A stretch of DNA of 64,000 bases from Lentzea sp. NBRC 102530 (GTDB lineage: Bacteria; Actinomycetota; Actinomycetes; Mycobacteriales; Pseudonocardiaceae), in contig NZ_BSTF01000026.1 of the NCBI RefSeq assembly GCF_030269365.1, positions 33,096 through 97,095 of the forward strand, written 5' to 3'. The position numbers were made by a program, and so were the translations under genes. Under the pieces are notes generated by a model. That model was not told the DNA's origin. It ran no database searches and was given only the letters and a program-made list of their open reading frames with translations. Every line of letters starts with the position of its first letter. Position 1 is the first letter of the stretch. Below are positions 42,416 to 49,809 of the stretch, piece by piece.

Positions 42416-42418
42416 GCT
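42413..42418 (+). promoter_or_regulatory. Candidate -10 box for leaderless M16 peptidase transcript
   Basis: TAGGCT overlaps the DUF2207 stop codon and lies 6 bases before ATG 42425. No Shine-Dalgarno is present in the 9-bp gap. Confidence 0.45.
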
Positions 42419-42424
42419 TGCCGC

Positions 42425-43708
42425 ATGGCCTCACCCGAACTGCACAGGTTCACGTTGCCCAACGGCCTGCGGGTGGTGCTCGCCCCCGACGCCGGCGCAC
42501 CGGTCGTCGGCGTCAGCGTGCACTACGACGTCGGCTTCCGCTCCGAGCCGGAGGGGCGCACGGGTTTCGCGCACCTCTTCGAGCACCTCATGTTCCAGGG
42601 CAGCGAGAGCCTGGAGAAGCTGGCCCACTTCCGGCACGTGCAGTCGTCGGGCGGCACGTTCAACGGGTCCACGCACCCGGACTACACCGACTACTACCAG
42701 GTGCTGCCGAGCGCGGCCCTGGAGCGCGCGCTGTTCCTCGAAGCGGACCGCATGCGCGCGCCGAAGATCACCGAGGAGAACCTCCGCAACCAGATCGACG
42801 TGGTGAAGGAGGAGATCCGGCTCAACGTGCTCAACCGCCCGTACGGCGGGTTCCCCTGGATCCTGCTGCCGGCGGTGCTGTTCAAGACGTTCGCCAACGC
42901 CCACAACGGCTACGGAGACTTCGTCGACCTGGAGAGCGCCACGGTCGACGACTGCGCGGAGTTCTTCGACACGTACTACAGCCCGGCCAACGCCGTGCTG
43001 ACGGTGGCGGGCGACCTCGACGTCGAGGCCACGAAGACGTTGGTGGAGAAGCACTTCGGCGACGTGCCCGCCCGGCCGCGCCCGGAGCGCCCCTCGTTCG
43101 CCGAGCCCGCCCCGCAGGGCGAGGTCCGCCACGAGCACGGCGACGCGCTGGCCCCGCTGCCCGCGATCGCGATCGGCTACCGCGTGCCGGACCCGGTCAC
43201 CGACATCGACGGCTACCTCGCGTACCTGGTGCTCGCCGGCGTGCTGACCGACGGCGACAGCTCGCGCCTGCAGCAGCGCCTGGTGCACCGCGAGGGCATC
43301 GTGATCGACCTGAACGCCGGCTGCGGCCTGTTCGGCCCGCTCGAGGCGCGCGACCCGGACACGTTCAGCATCACCGCGATCCACACCAACGAGGTCTCGC
43401 CGGACCAGGTCATCGCGGCCATCGACGAGGAACTGCAGAAGCTCGCGCAGGAGCCGCCGTCGGCCGAGGAGCTCGCGAAGGTCACCGCCCGCTGGGCCTC
43501 GACCATGCACAAGGAGCACGACCGGCTCACGAACCGCACGCTGGGCCTCGGCTCGGCGGAGCTGCTGTTCGGCCGCGCCGAGCTGATCTACGAACTGCCC
43601 GAGCGGATCGCGTCGGTGACCGTCGACGAGGTGTCCGCCGCGGCCAAGGCGCTGCGTCCCGACTCCCGCGCCCTTCTCTTCGTCAAGCCCACCGGAGGAG
43701 CCCAGTGA
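42425..43708 (+). CDS. M16 zinc peptidase, catalytic subunit
   Basis: A 427-residue pitrilysin-family peptidase. The inverted zinc motif H50-L-F-E53-H54 is intact (FAHLFEHLMFQG), and the distal acidic ligand lies in VVKEEIRLNVLNRPYGG. SGGTFNGSTHPDYTDYYQ is the usual substrate-strand region. It carries the zinc site while its downstream partner carries the Arg/Tyr pair, which is the layout of two-gene M16B heterodimers. The stop overlaps the partner start as GTGA. A probable leaderless promoter precedes it. Confidence 0.92.
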   Translation: MASPELHRFTLPNGLRVVLAPDAGAPVVGVSVHYDVGFRSEPEGRTGFAHLFEHLMFQGSESLEKLAHFRHVQSSGGTFNGSTHPDYTDYYQVLPSAALERALFLEADRMRAPKITEENLRNQIDVVKEEIRLNVLNRPYGGFPWILLPAVLFKTFANAHNGYGDFVDLESATVDDCAEFFDTYYSPANAVLTVAGDLDVEATKTLVEKHFGDVPARPRPERPSFAEPAPQGEVRHEHGDALAPLPAIAIGYRVPDPVTDIDGYLAYLVLAGVLTDGDSSRLQQRLVHREGIVIDLNAGCGLFGPLEARDPDTFSITAIHTNEVSPDQVIAAIDEELQKLAQEPPSAEELAKVTARWASTMHKEHDRLTNRTLGLGSAELLFGRAELIYELPERIASVTVDEVSAAAKALRPDSRALLFVKPTGGAQ

Positions 43709-45111
43709 CCGCCTCGATTTCCTCTCCGGGGAACAAGACCCACCGGTCCGCCGAGGAGATCGGACGCACCGAGATCGGCCCGCGCCCGCTTCCCGAGCTG
43801 GGCAGCCAGAAGCCGCCCGCCAAGCTGTCCTCTGTGGACTCGACGCTGCCGAACGGCCTGCGCGTCATCGCGGTGCACCGCCCGAACGTGCCGATGGTCG
43901 AGGTCCGGCTGCGCGTGCCGTTCGCCGACCCGTCCGGCACGAGCGTCGGCTCGCAGCACTCCGCGATCGCCGAGATCCTCGCGAACACGGTCCTCACGGG
44001 CACCGGGACGCGCTCGCGCGTGCAGATCGACACCGAGCTGGCGCTGGTCGGCGGTGAACTCGACTCCGTGGTCGACCCGGAGCGCCTCAGCTTCACCGGC
44101 AACGCCCTCGCGTCCGGCTTCGGCACCGTCCTCGACGTGCTGAGCGACGTGCTGACGAACGCGTCGTACCCGGCCGACGAGGTCGAGCGCGAACGCGGCA
44201 GGCTCGTCGAGCGGATCACGATCGCCCGCTCGCAGCCGAGCGTCATCGCCCGCGAGGCGCTGCAGAAGGTCCTGTACGGCGACCACCCGTTCGCCAAGGA
44301 GATGCCGGAGGCCGACGAGGTCGCCGCCGTCTCCCGCGAGGACGTCGCCGCGTTGCACGGCAAGGCTTTGCTGCCGCGCGGCTCGGTGTTCGTGGTCGTC
44401 GGCGACGTCGACCCGGCGCAGGCCGTCGAGCAGGTCGGCGCGGCCCTGGGCACGTGGCAGGGCGACGGCGAGGCCGTCCAGCTGCCGCCGCTGCCCGAGG
44501 TCAAGGGTGGTGACGTGGTGCTGGTGCACCGCGCCGGTGCCGTGCAGTCGCAGATCCGCCTCGCCGCGCAGTCGATCCCGCGCACCGACGAGCGCTACCC
44601 GGCGTTGCAGCTCGCGAACCTGGTCTACGGAGGGTTCTTCTCCTCGCGGCTGGTCGAGAACATCCGCGAGGACAAGGGCTACACCTACAGCGCCCGGTCG
44701 CACCCCGAGTTCACGGTGCACGGCGCGACGCTGCTGATCGACGCCGACACGGCGTCGGACGTCACGGCGGCCGCACTGCTCGAGACCCGCTACGAACTCG
44801 CCCGACTCGGCCTCGTGCCGCCGTCGCAGTCCGAAGTGGACACCGCGCGCAGCTACGCCGTCGGCACGCTGCTCACCAGCACGTCGTCGCAGGGCGGCCT
44901 GGCGTCGTTCCTGGTGAACCTCGTCGGCCTGGGTCTGGGCCTCGACTGGCTGGTGGAGCACCCGCAGCGGCTGCAGGCCGTCACGGTGGAGCAGGTGGCG
45001 CAGGCGGCGCTGGACTTCTTCGCCCCGGCCAACTTCACGGGCGTGCTCGTCGGTGACGCCGAGCAGCTCAAGCCGAAGCTCGCGGCCCTGGGCGGGGTTT
45101 CGTTCCAGTGA
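43705..45111 (+). CDS. M16 peptidase-like partner subunit without zinc site
   Basis: A 468-residue protein. GTG 43705 follows GGAGGAG at good spacing and overlaps the upstream stop. The position of HxxEH reads SQHSAIAEIL, so zinc cannot be bound. The C-terminal half keeps the Arg/Tyr substrate-binding motif (YGGFFSSRLVENIREDKGYTYSARS). Family knowledge predicts a heterodimer with the preceding catalytic subunit for degrading peptides. About 45 residues at the N-terminus are polar and probably disordered. The stop overlaps the nudC start by 4 bases. Confidence 0.9.
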   Translation: MTASISSPGNKTHRSAEEIGRTEIGPRPLPELGSQKPPAKLSSVDSTLPNGLRVIAVHRPNVPMVEVRLRVPFADPSGTSVGSQHSAIAEILANTVLTGTGTRSRVQIDTELALVGGELDSVVDPERLSFTGNALASGFGTVLDVLSDVLTNASYPADEVERERGRLVERITIARSQPSVIAREALQKVLYGDHPFAKEMPEADEVAAVSREDVAALHGKALLPRGSVFVVVGDVDPAQAVEQVGAALGTWQGDGEAVQLPPLPEVKGGDVVLVHRAGAVQSQIRLAAQSIPRTDERYPALQLANLVYGGFFSSRLVENIREDKGYTYSARSHPEFTVHGATLLIDADTASDVTAAALLETRYELARLGLVPPSQSEVDTARSYAVGTLLTSTSSQGGLASFLVNLVGLGLGLDWLVEHPQRLQAVTVEQVAQAALDFFAPANFTGVLVGDAEQLKPKLAALGGVSFQ

Positions 45112-46052
45112 GTTTCGAACTGATCGGTCTGCCCGCGCTCTCGCGGTCAGCGATCGACCGGGCGGAGCCGTTGCGCGGCGACGAGGAGAAGCTCGCCGCG
45201 CTGTGGCCCAAGGCCAGGATGATCGTCGTGGACACCCGCGGCCGCACCCTGGTCGCGGACCGCGGCACGCGGCTCGCGGACCGTCCCGCGACCGAGTTCG
45301 GCGACCTGCCGCCGGTGAACGCCGTCCTGCTGGGTGAGCAGGACGGCGTGGCGTACTTCGCCGTGCTGATGCCCGCCGAGGACGGCGAAGCGACGCCACC
45401 GAGCCGTGCCTGGGGGCCGGTGGAGCTCACCGACGAACCGCAGTGGCTCGACCTGCGGCAGGCCGGCGCGACGCTGGAAGACATGTGGGCCGGTCTCTTC
45501 ACGACGGCCGCCGCGCTGTTCCAGTGGCACCGCCTCGGCAAGTACTGCGCCAAGTGCGGTGCGCGCACCGTGCTGGAGAAGTCGGGCTGGACGTCGGTCT
45601 GCTCGGGGTGCGGGCGCGAGGAGTACCCGCGCACCGACGCCGCCGTGATCTGCCTCGTGCACGACGGCGCCGACCAGGTGCTCGTCGCGCGCGGCCCGGA
45701 GTGGCCGGAGGGCAGGTTCTCCGTGCTGGCCGGCTTCGTCGAGGCCGGCGAGTCGCTGGAGGCCTGCGTGGCCCGCGAGATCTGCGAGGAGGTCGGGGTC
45801 ACCGTGCGCGACATCCGCTACCTCGGCTCGCAGCCGTGGCCGTTCCCCCGGTCGTTGATGATCGGGTTCGAGGCCGTGGCCGACCCCGCCGAACCGCTGC
45901 GGCTCGCCGAGGGCGAGATCGCCGAGGCCAAGTGGGTGTCCCGCGCGGACGTGCGCAAGGCGATCGACGAGCCGGGCAGCGTGCCGGGGCTCGGGCTCGC
46001 CGGGGGCGCGTCGATCGCGTTCCGGATGTTGCAGAGCTGGTCCCGGGCTTAG
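45108..46052 (+). CDS. nudC: NAD+ diphosphatase / RNA decapping Nudix hydrolase NudC
   Basis: Hydrolyses NAD(H) to NMN(H) and AMP, and in studied bacteria removes NAD caps from RNA. The 314-residue protein has an N-terminal domain and a four-cysteine zinc ribbon (KYCAKCGARTVLEKSGWTSV followed by CSGCGREEYPR). The Nudix box is GFVEAGESLEACVAREICEE, with G-x5-E-x7-RE-x2-EE intact, and the NudC signature SQPWPFP follows. GTG start, overlapping the upstream stop. Proximity to the adnAB-channel block mirrors mycobacterial order, though the genes between differ. Confidence 0.95.
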   Translation: MSFELIGLPALSRSAIDRAEPLRGDEEKLAALWPKARMIVVDTRGRTLVADRGTRLADRPATEFGDLPPVNAVLLGEQDGVAYFAVLMPAEDGEATPPSRAWGPVELTDEPQWLDLRQAGATLEDMWAGLFTTAAALFQWHRLGKYCAKCGARTVLEKSGWTSVCSGCGREEYPRTDAAVICLVHDGADQVLVARGPEWPEGRFSVLAGFVEAGESLEACVAREICEEVGVTVRDIRYLGSQPWPFPRSLMIGFEAVADPAEPLRLAEGEIAEAKWVSRADVRKAIDEPGSVPGLGLAGGASIAFRMLQSWSRA

Positions 46053-46072
46053 GGCCGGTGTCGGGCCCTGGG

Positions 46073-46119
46073 CGAACGCTCGCGTCCGGCGTCACGTCCG
46101 CGCCGGCCGCGAGCGTTCG
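46073..46119. terminator. Two-tier hairpin between nudC and the converging NmrA-like gene
   Basis: CGAACGCTCGCG (46073-46084) pairs with 46108-46119, and inside it CCGGCG (46086-46091) pairs with CGCCGG (46101-46106), giving 12+6 bp with one internal mismatch. The right arm lies in the last codons of the NmrA-like gene. Confidence 0.75.
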
Positions 46120-46874
46120 TTCCGCACGCGGGTGAGCCAGCCCGCGTAGGAGTGCCAGCCGACCTCGGGGAACTCGGCGTGCAGCGCCGGCAGGTCCAGG
46201 TCGAGGCCGGTCCCGGTGAAGTAGCGGAACATCGCGGCCAGGTCGGGGGAGTACCGCTCCGCCTGGTCGTCGGCGACCTGCACGAACTCGGTGCCGCGCA
46301 ACGCGGCCATCTCCGGGCCGGTCACCAGGTCGCTCGCCAGGTCGACGCGGCGGCGGTGCAGGCGGGCCGGCTGCTCGAACGACAGGGCGGCCATCGCGGC
46401 GATGTCCTCCGGTGCCACGACGTGCAGCTTCAGCTCCGGTGGGATCGGCAGGGTGACAGGGCCCTCCGCGGCCATGAACGCGGCGGGGCCGAGGATCGTC
46501 CAGTGCGGGTGGCGGGCGGTCAGGTGCCGTTCGACCTCCGCCTTGGTGTCGAAGTGCGGGATGCCGGTGCCGCGGTCGGCGTTGGTGGCCGAGGTGAAGA
46601 CGACGTGGGGGACGTGCCTGGCCGCGTCCACCGCGGCTTCGCCCCTGGCCACCTCGTCCTGGCTGCTCAGCGGGGTCATCAGGAAGACGCCGTCCGCGTC
46701 GGCGAAGGCGGCGTGCAGGGAGGCGGGCTCGTCGAAGTCGCCGTGGACGTCCCCCGGGCCGGCCGGGTTGCGGGTCATGCGGCGGACGTCGTGGCCGCGT
46801 CCGGTCAGCAGGCGGGCGACCGCGCCGCCCTGCGTGCCGGTGGCGCCGGTGACGACGATCGTCAAAGGTTTCAT
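46092..46874 (-). CDS. NmrA-like NAD(P)-binding protein
   Basis: A 260-residue atypical short-chain dehydrogenase fold: VVTGATGTQGGAVARLLTGRG binds the dinucleotide, with Arg residues after strand 2 (VRRMTRN) suggesting NADP. GVFLMTPL and VVFTSATNADRGTGI follow the family pattern, with no classical YxxxK catalytic pair. Such proteins act as redox sensors or quinone/NAD(P)H-dependent reductases. Starts at ATG 46874, or at ATG 46883 if leaderless from TATTTT (46898-46893). It is divergent from a marR gene, so a redox- or ligand-responsive pair is likely. Confidence 0.85.
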   Translation of the reverse strand: MKPLTIVVTGATGTQGGAVARLLTGRGHDVRRMTRNPAGPGDVHGDFDEPASLHAAFADADGVFLMTPLSSQDEVARGEAAVDAARHVPHVVFTSATNADRGTGIPHFDTKAEVERHLTARHPHWTILGPAAFMAAEGPVTLPIPPELKLHVVAPEDIAAMAALSFEQPARLHRRRVDLASDLVTGPEMAALRGTEFVQVADDQAERYSPDLAAMFRYFTGTGLDLDLPALHAEFPEVGWHSYAGWLTRVRNERSRPART

Positions 46875-46883
46875 GCTCAACAT

Positions 46884-46930
46884 TTGAGGATGAAAATATC
46901 GCGCCGTCAAACCTGTTTTAGGATGAGGCG
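46884..46930. promoter_or_regulatory. Divergent NmrA/MarR promoter region with candidate operator
   Basis: The 47-bp gap contains TAGGAT (46919-46924), 6 bases before GTG 46931, and a minus-strand TATTTT (46898-46893), 9 bases before ATG 46883. AAACCTGTTT (46909-46918), an AAAC/GTTT inverted repeat, abuts the marR -10 box and could be an autoregulatory MarR site. The operator call is tentative. Confidence 0.45.
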
Positions 46931-47398
46931 GTGACGGAGCCGATCTACTCGTGGCTGTACGCGCAGCAGGGCGTGGACGCCGTGACGGCCGCGATCGGGC
47001 GGCGGATGGAAGCCGAAGCAGGGTGTTCGCTGCTGGAGCACGCGGCGCTCTTCCGGCTGCACCACAGCGGCGGGCGGCTGCGGATGTCCGAGCTGGCCGA
47101 GCTGCTGGAGGTCAGCCCGTCCGGTGTCACCCGGCTCGTCGAGCGGCTGGTCGAGCGCGGCTGGGTCGCGAGGGAGCAGCCCGCGGACAACCGGCGGCTG
47201 GTCATCGCCGTGCTCACGCCCGAGGGCGAGGAGATGTGCCTGGGGACGACGGCGCCGGTGTACCGGGCGTCGCTCGCCGAGGAGTTCACCGCGCTGCTGA
47301 ACGACCGCGACCTCGCCGACCTGCGGCGGATCGGCCGCAAGCTGCTGGAGGGTCACGGCCGCTGGGACGTGCAGCGGTTCGCGCCGTCAGAGGAGTGA
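46931..47398 (+). CDS. MarR family transcriptional regulator
   Basis: A 155-residue winged-helix dimer: LEHAALFRLHHSGGRLRMSELAELLEVSP holds the helix-turn-helix, and the wing/recognition region is SGVTRLVERLVERGWVAREQPADNRRLVIAVLT, with the typical D-x-R-R wing tip. GTG 46931 is supported by TAGGAT 6 bases upstream, implying a leaderless transcript. It is divergent from the NmrA-like gene, its most likely target. The 3' end overlaps the converging jetD 3' end by 12 bp. Confidence 0.9.
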   Translation: MTEPIYSWLYAQQGVDAVTAAIGRRMEAEAGCSLLEHAALFRLHHSGGRLRMSELAELLEVSPSGVTRLVERLVERGWVAREQPADNRRLVIAVLTPEGEEMCLGTTAPVYRASLAEEFTALLNDRDLADLRRIGRKLLEGHGRWDVQRFAPSEE

Positions 47399-48403
47399 CG
47401 GCAGCAGGTGTTCCTCGGTGACCACGAGACCCGTCGTCGCCATCGTGCCCGCGAGGTCCGGGTCCCAGCTCGCGGGTTCCGGATGCGTGTTCAGCGTGGG
47501 CAGTTCGACGCCGCGCGCGATCGACGTCGCCACGGCCTCGCGGTAGTCGGCCGCGGACATGCGCCACGCCGTGCCGCCGGTCCAGGCGAGGACCTCGTTG
47601 GTGACGCGCAGTCCGTCGGGCGTGAAGTCGTTGTGGCACAACACGGTCTTGCCGTCGAGGTGATGCTTGGCCTGCGGGGTCAGGCCGTGCGGGAGGACCA
47701 TCAACGGGCCGGGCACGCCCGACTCCAGCAGGCGCGGGCTGCGCACGACGGTGATCTCGTCGGTCTCGAGCGTGTCGTCGAGCGTCAGATAGCCCTGTGA
47801 CGTCAGCACCGGGTCCGTGTAGGCGTCGGGCAGCACGCCGGAACGTTCCCAGTCGGTGCCGGCCAGCTGCAACGCCTTGGTGAGCACGCGGGTGAGCGGG
47901 CGCCCCTCGTCGAGGTCGTTGCCCGCCAGGGCGAAGCGGGTCGTGAACCGGCGCGGCTGCGGCCGGAGCTTCGCCAGGATCGCCGCGGCCTGGTTCGCGA
48001 TCATCGGCAGCACGGGCTGCGGGATCTTGCCGTAGCGGCGGACGTGCTCGATCCACGCGGCGGCCCAGGGTTCCTGCAACAGGCCGTGTTCCCGCAGCGC
48101 GAACTTCAGCACGGCGTCCGCTGTGGACGATTCCTCGGTGCTGGACAGCGCGATCGGCCTGCCGTGCACGGATTCCAGGACCTCGGGCAACGTGCTGCCG
48201 TGCGCGCGGACGTGTTCGTCCAGGCGTGCCAGCGAGATCTGCCGGCGAGCCGGGTGCGCGACGGGCTTGCGCAGCAGTTCGCCGAGGACGATGGCGGTGC
48301 GGGCGTCCTCCACGCGGAAGCTGAACGCCGACCGGCCGCCGCCCTCCACGGTCTCGCGGGCGAGGCGCCAGAACTCGGCGAGTTCGGGGGAGTCCAGGTT
48401 CAC
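47387..48403 (-). CDS. jetD: Wadjet type III JetD (DUF3323-DUF2399, TIGR02679), Toprim-like nuclease
   Basis: The predicted nuclease of the Wadjet plasmid-defence complex. The 338-residue protein has an N-terminal DUF3323-like half (LAEFWRLARETVEGGG; ARRQISLARLDEHVR) and a C-terminal DUF2399 Toprim-like half with KTVLCHNDFTPDGLRVTNEV. There the usual family pattern YHGDFDWPG is varied, but the two aspartates remain. Canonical order is jetA-B-C-D; here D is on the same strand but separated from jetC by two opposite-strand genes. GTG 48403 is supported by TAGGTT 6 bases upstream (leaderless). It is somewhat short for the family. The 12-bp overlap with marR is tail-to-tail. Confidence 0.82.
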   Translation of the reverse strand: MNLDSPELAEFWRLARETVEGGGRSAFSFRVEDARTAIVLGELLRKPVAHPARRQISLARLDEHVRAHGSTLPEVLESVHGRPIALSSTEESSTADAVLKFALREHGLLQEPWAAAWIEHVRRYGKIPQPVLPMIANQAAAILAKLRPQPRRFTTRFALAGNDLDEGRPLTRVLTKALQLAGTDWERSGVLPDAYTDPVLTSQGYLTLDDTLETDEITVVRSPRLLESGVPGPLMVLPHGLTPQAKHHLDGKTVLCHNDFTPDGLRVTNEVLAWTGGTAWRMSAADYREAVATSIARGVELPTLNTHPEPASWDPDLAGTMATTGLVVTEEHLLPSLL

Positions 48404-48409
48404 GCGCTC

Positions 48410-48415
48410 AACCTA
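48410..48415 (-). promoter_or_regulatory. Candidate -10 box for leaderless jetD transcript
   Basis: On the minus strand TAGGTT lies 6 bases before GTG 48403. It gives the detached jetD its own transcription start. Confidence 0.5.
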
Positions 48416-48456
48416 AGCCTTGACAGAAGGCCCCGGTGAGGGGACTCTCCCTAACC

Positions 48457-49068
48457 ATGAGCGTTCTGCCTAATCGTGATAGGCAAGCCGAACGGCGTGA
48501 GGCGACCAGGCGCGAGATCGTCGACGCCGCGTGGGAGATCGCGCGCCGCGACGGCCTGGCCGCCGTCACGTTGCGCGAGGTCGCGGCCATGATCGGGATG
48601 CGATCACCGTCGCTGTACTCGCACTTCGACTCGAAGAACGCCATCTACGACGCCATGTTCGGGCAGGGCTGGACCCGCTACCTCGCCGAGATGCGCGAAC
48701 GGCCGTTGCCCGAGCGGCCGAGGGAGGCGGTGCTCGCCATCGCCGAGCACTTCTTCGCGTTCTCCCTCGCCGACCCCGCCCGCTACCAGCTGCTGAACCA
48801 GCACGCGATCCCCGGCTTCACCCCGTCGGAGGCCGCCTACGCCCCGTCGGTCGAGGTCATCGGCCTGCTGCACGAGACCATGCGCGGTCTCGGCGTCACC
48901 GAGCCCGCCGACATCGACCTGTTCCTCGCGCTCTGCGGCGGCCTGCTCGACCGCCAGCTCGCCAACGAACCGGGCGGCGACCGCTGGCTCAGGCAGCTGC
49001 CGCGCGTGATCGACATGTTCGCCGACGAGATCGGCCTACCGGGACCCACCCTCAGGAGTTCGAGATGA
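48457..49068 (+). CDS. TetR family transcriptional regulator
   Basis: A 203-residue regulator: the N-terminal helix-turn-helix is ATRREIVDAAWEIARRDGLA followed by TLREVAAMIGMRSPSLYSHFDSK, and the C-terminal ligand domain resembles the WHG/TetR_C group (AEHFFAFSLADPARYQLL). ATG 48457 is preferred; an in-frame GTG-type extension of 7 codons (from 48436) is possible. It lies head-to-head with jetD (53 bp between starts) and overlaps the next gene by 4 bases. Its position inside the Wadjet locus could be an insertion or could give it control of jetD. That is inference. Confidence 0.88.
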   Translation: MSVLPNRDRQAERREATRREIVDAAWEIARRDGLAAVTLREVAAMIGMRSPSLYSHFDSKNAIYDAMFGQGWTRYLAEMRERPLPERPREAVLAIAEHFFAFSLADPARYQLLNQHAIPGFTPSEAAYAPSVEVIGLLHETMRGLGVTEPADIDLFLALCGGLLDRQLANEPGGDRWLRQLPRVIDMFADEIGLPGPTLRSSR

Positions 49069-49802
49069 CCACCGCACTGGCCGCCAGACCCAGAACCTCC
49101 GCGCTGGAGCGCGACACCGCGATGCGGCTCGCGGCGACCGAGTACGACCGGGCGATCGCGCTGCTCTCCGGCCTCGAGCCGGACGACTGGGCGAAACCCA
49201 CCTGCTGTCCCGGCTGGGACGTGCGCGCGATGGCCACGCACGTGCTCGGCATGGCCGAGATGTCGGCGTCGATGCGCGAGAACCTGCGCCAGGTCAGGGC
49301 CGCCCAGGCCCGCGCCGGCGTGTTCATCGACGAGCTGACGGCGCTGCAGGTCGAGGAACGCGCGGACCTCACCCCGGCCGAGATCGTCGCCAGGCTCACC
49401 GAGGTGGCCCCGAAGGCGGCACGGGCCCGCCGCCGCATGCCGTGGTTGCTGCGCGGCCGCCGCATGCCCGGCACCCAGCGCGTCAACGGCGCCGACGAGG
49501 CCTGGACGCTCGGGTTCCTGTCCGACGTGATCATGACCCGCGACCCGTGGATGCACCGCACGGACATCGCCCTCGCCACCGGGAAGCCCCTCGACCTCAC
49601 CGCCGGGCACGACGGGGTGCTGGTCGACGACGTCGTGCGCGAGTGGCTCGCCCGGCACGGCCGCCCGGTCGCGCTGACGCTGACCGGGCCGGCGGGCGGC
49701 CGGTGGGGCGACGGGCCGGAGCTCGAGTTCGACGCCGTCGAGTTCTGCCGCGCCATCGGTGGCCGCGGCAGCGCCCCGTTCGGCACCGAGGTGCCGTTCT
49801 GA
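49065..49802 (+). CDS. Maleylpyruvate isomerase family protein, mycothiol-dependent type (MDMPI_N)
   Basis: A 245-residue DinB/MDMPI-fold protein: AATEYDRAIALLSGLEPDDW, then the metal-site region CCPGWDVRAMATHVLGM, and SDVIMTRDPWMHRTDIA supplying the further His/Asp positions. Relatives use mycothiol as cofactor in isomerase or detoxification reactions. ATG 49065 has AGGAG 6 bases upstream and overlaps the tetR stop, so the two are one operon. It converges on jetC with only 7 bp between stops and no terminator visible. Substrate unknown. Confidence 0.85.
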   Translation: MTTALAARPRTSALERDTAMRLAATEYDRAIALLSGLEPDDWAKPTCCPGWDVRAMATHVLGMAEMSASMRENLRQVRAAQARAGVFIDELTALQVEERADLTPAEIVARLTEVAPKAARARRRMPWLLRGRRMPGTQRVNGADEAWTLGFLSDVIMTRDPWMHRTDIALATGKPLDLTAGHDGVLVDDVVREWLARHGRPVALTLTGPAGGRWGDGPELEFDAVEFCRAIGGRGSAPFGTEVPF

Positions 49803-49809
49803 ACCCCGA

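Noticed and set aside
48420..48457. Standard sigma-70 promoter for tetR (TTGACA at 48420)
   Set aside because: The nearest TAnnnT-like hexamer (TAACCA, overlapping the ATG) is ~26 bases away, too far for a normal -35/-10 pair.
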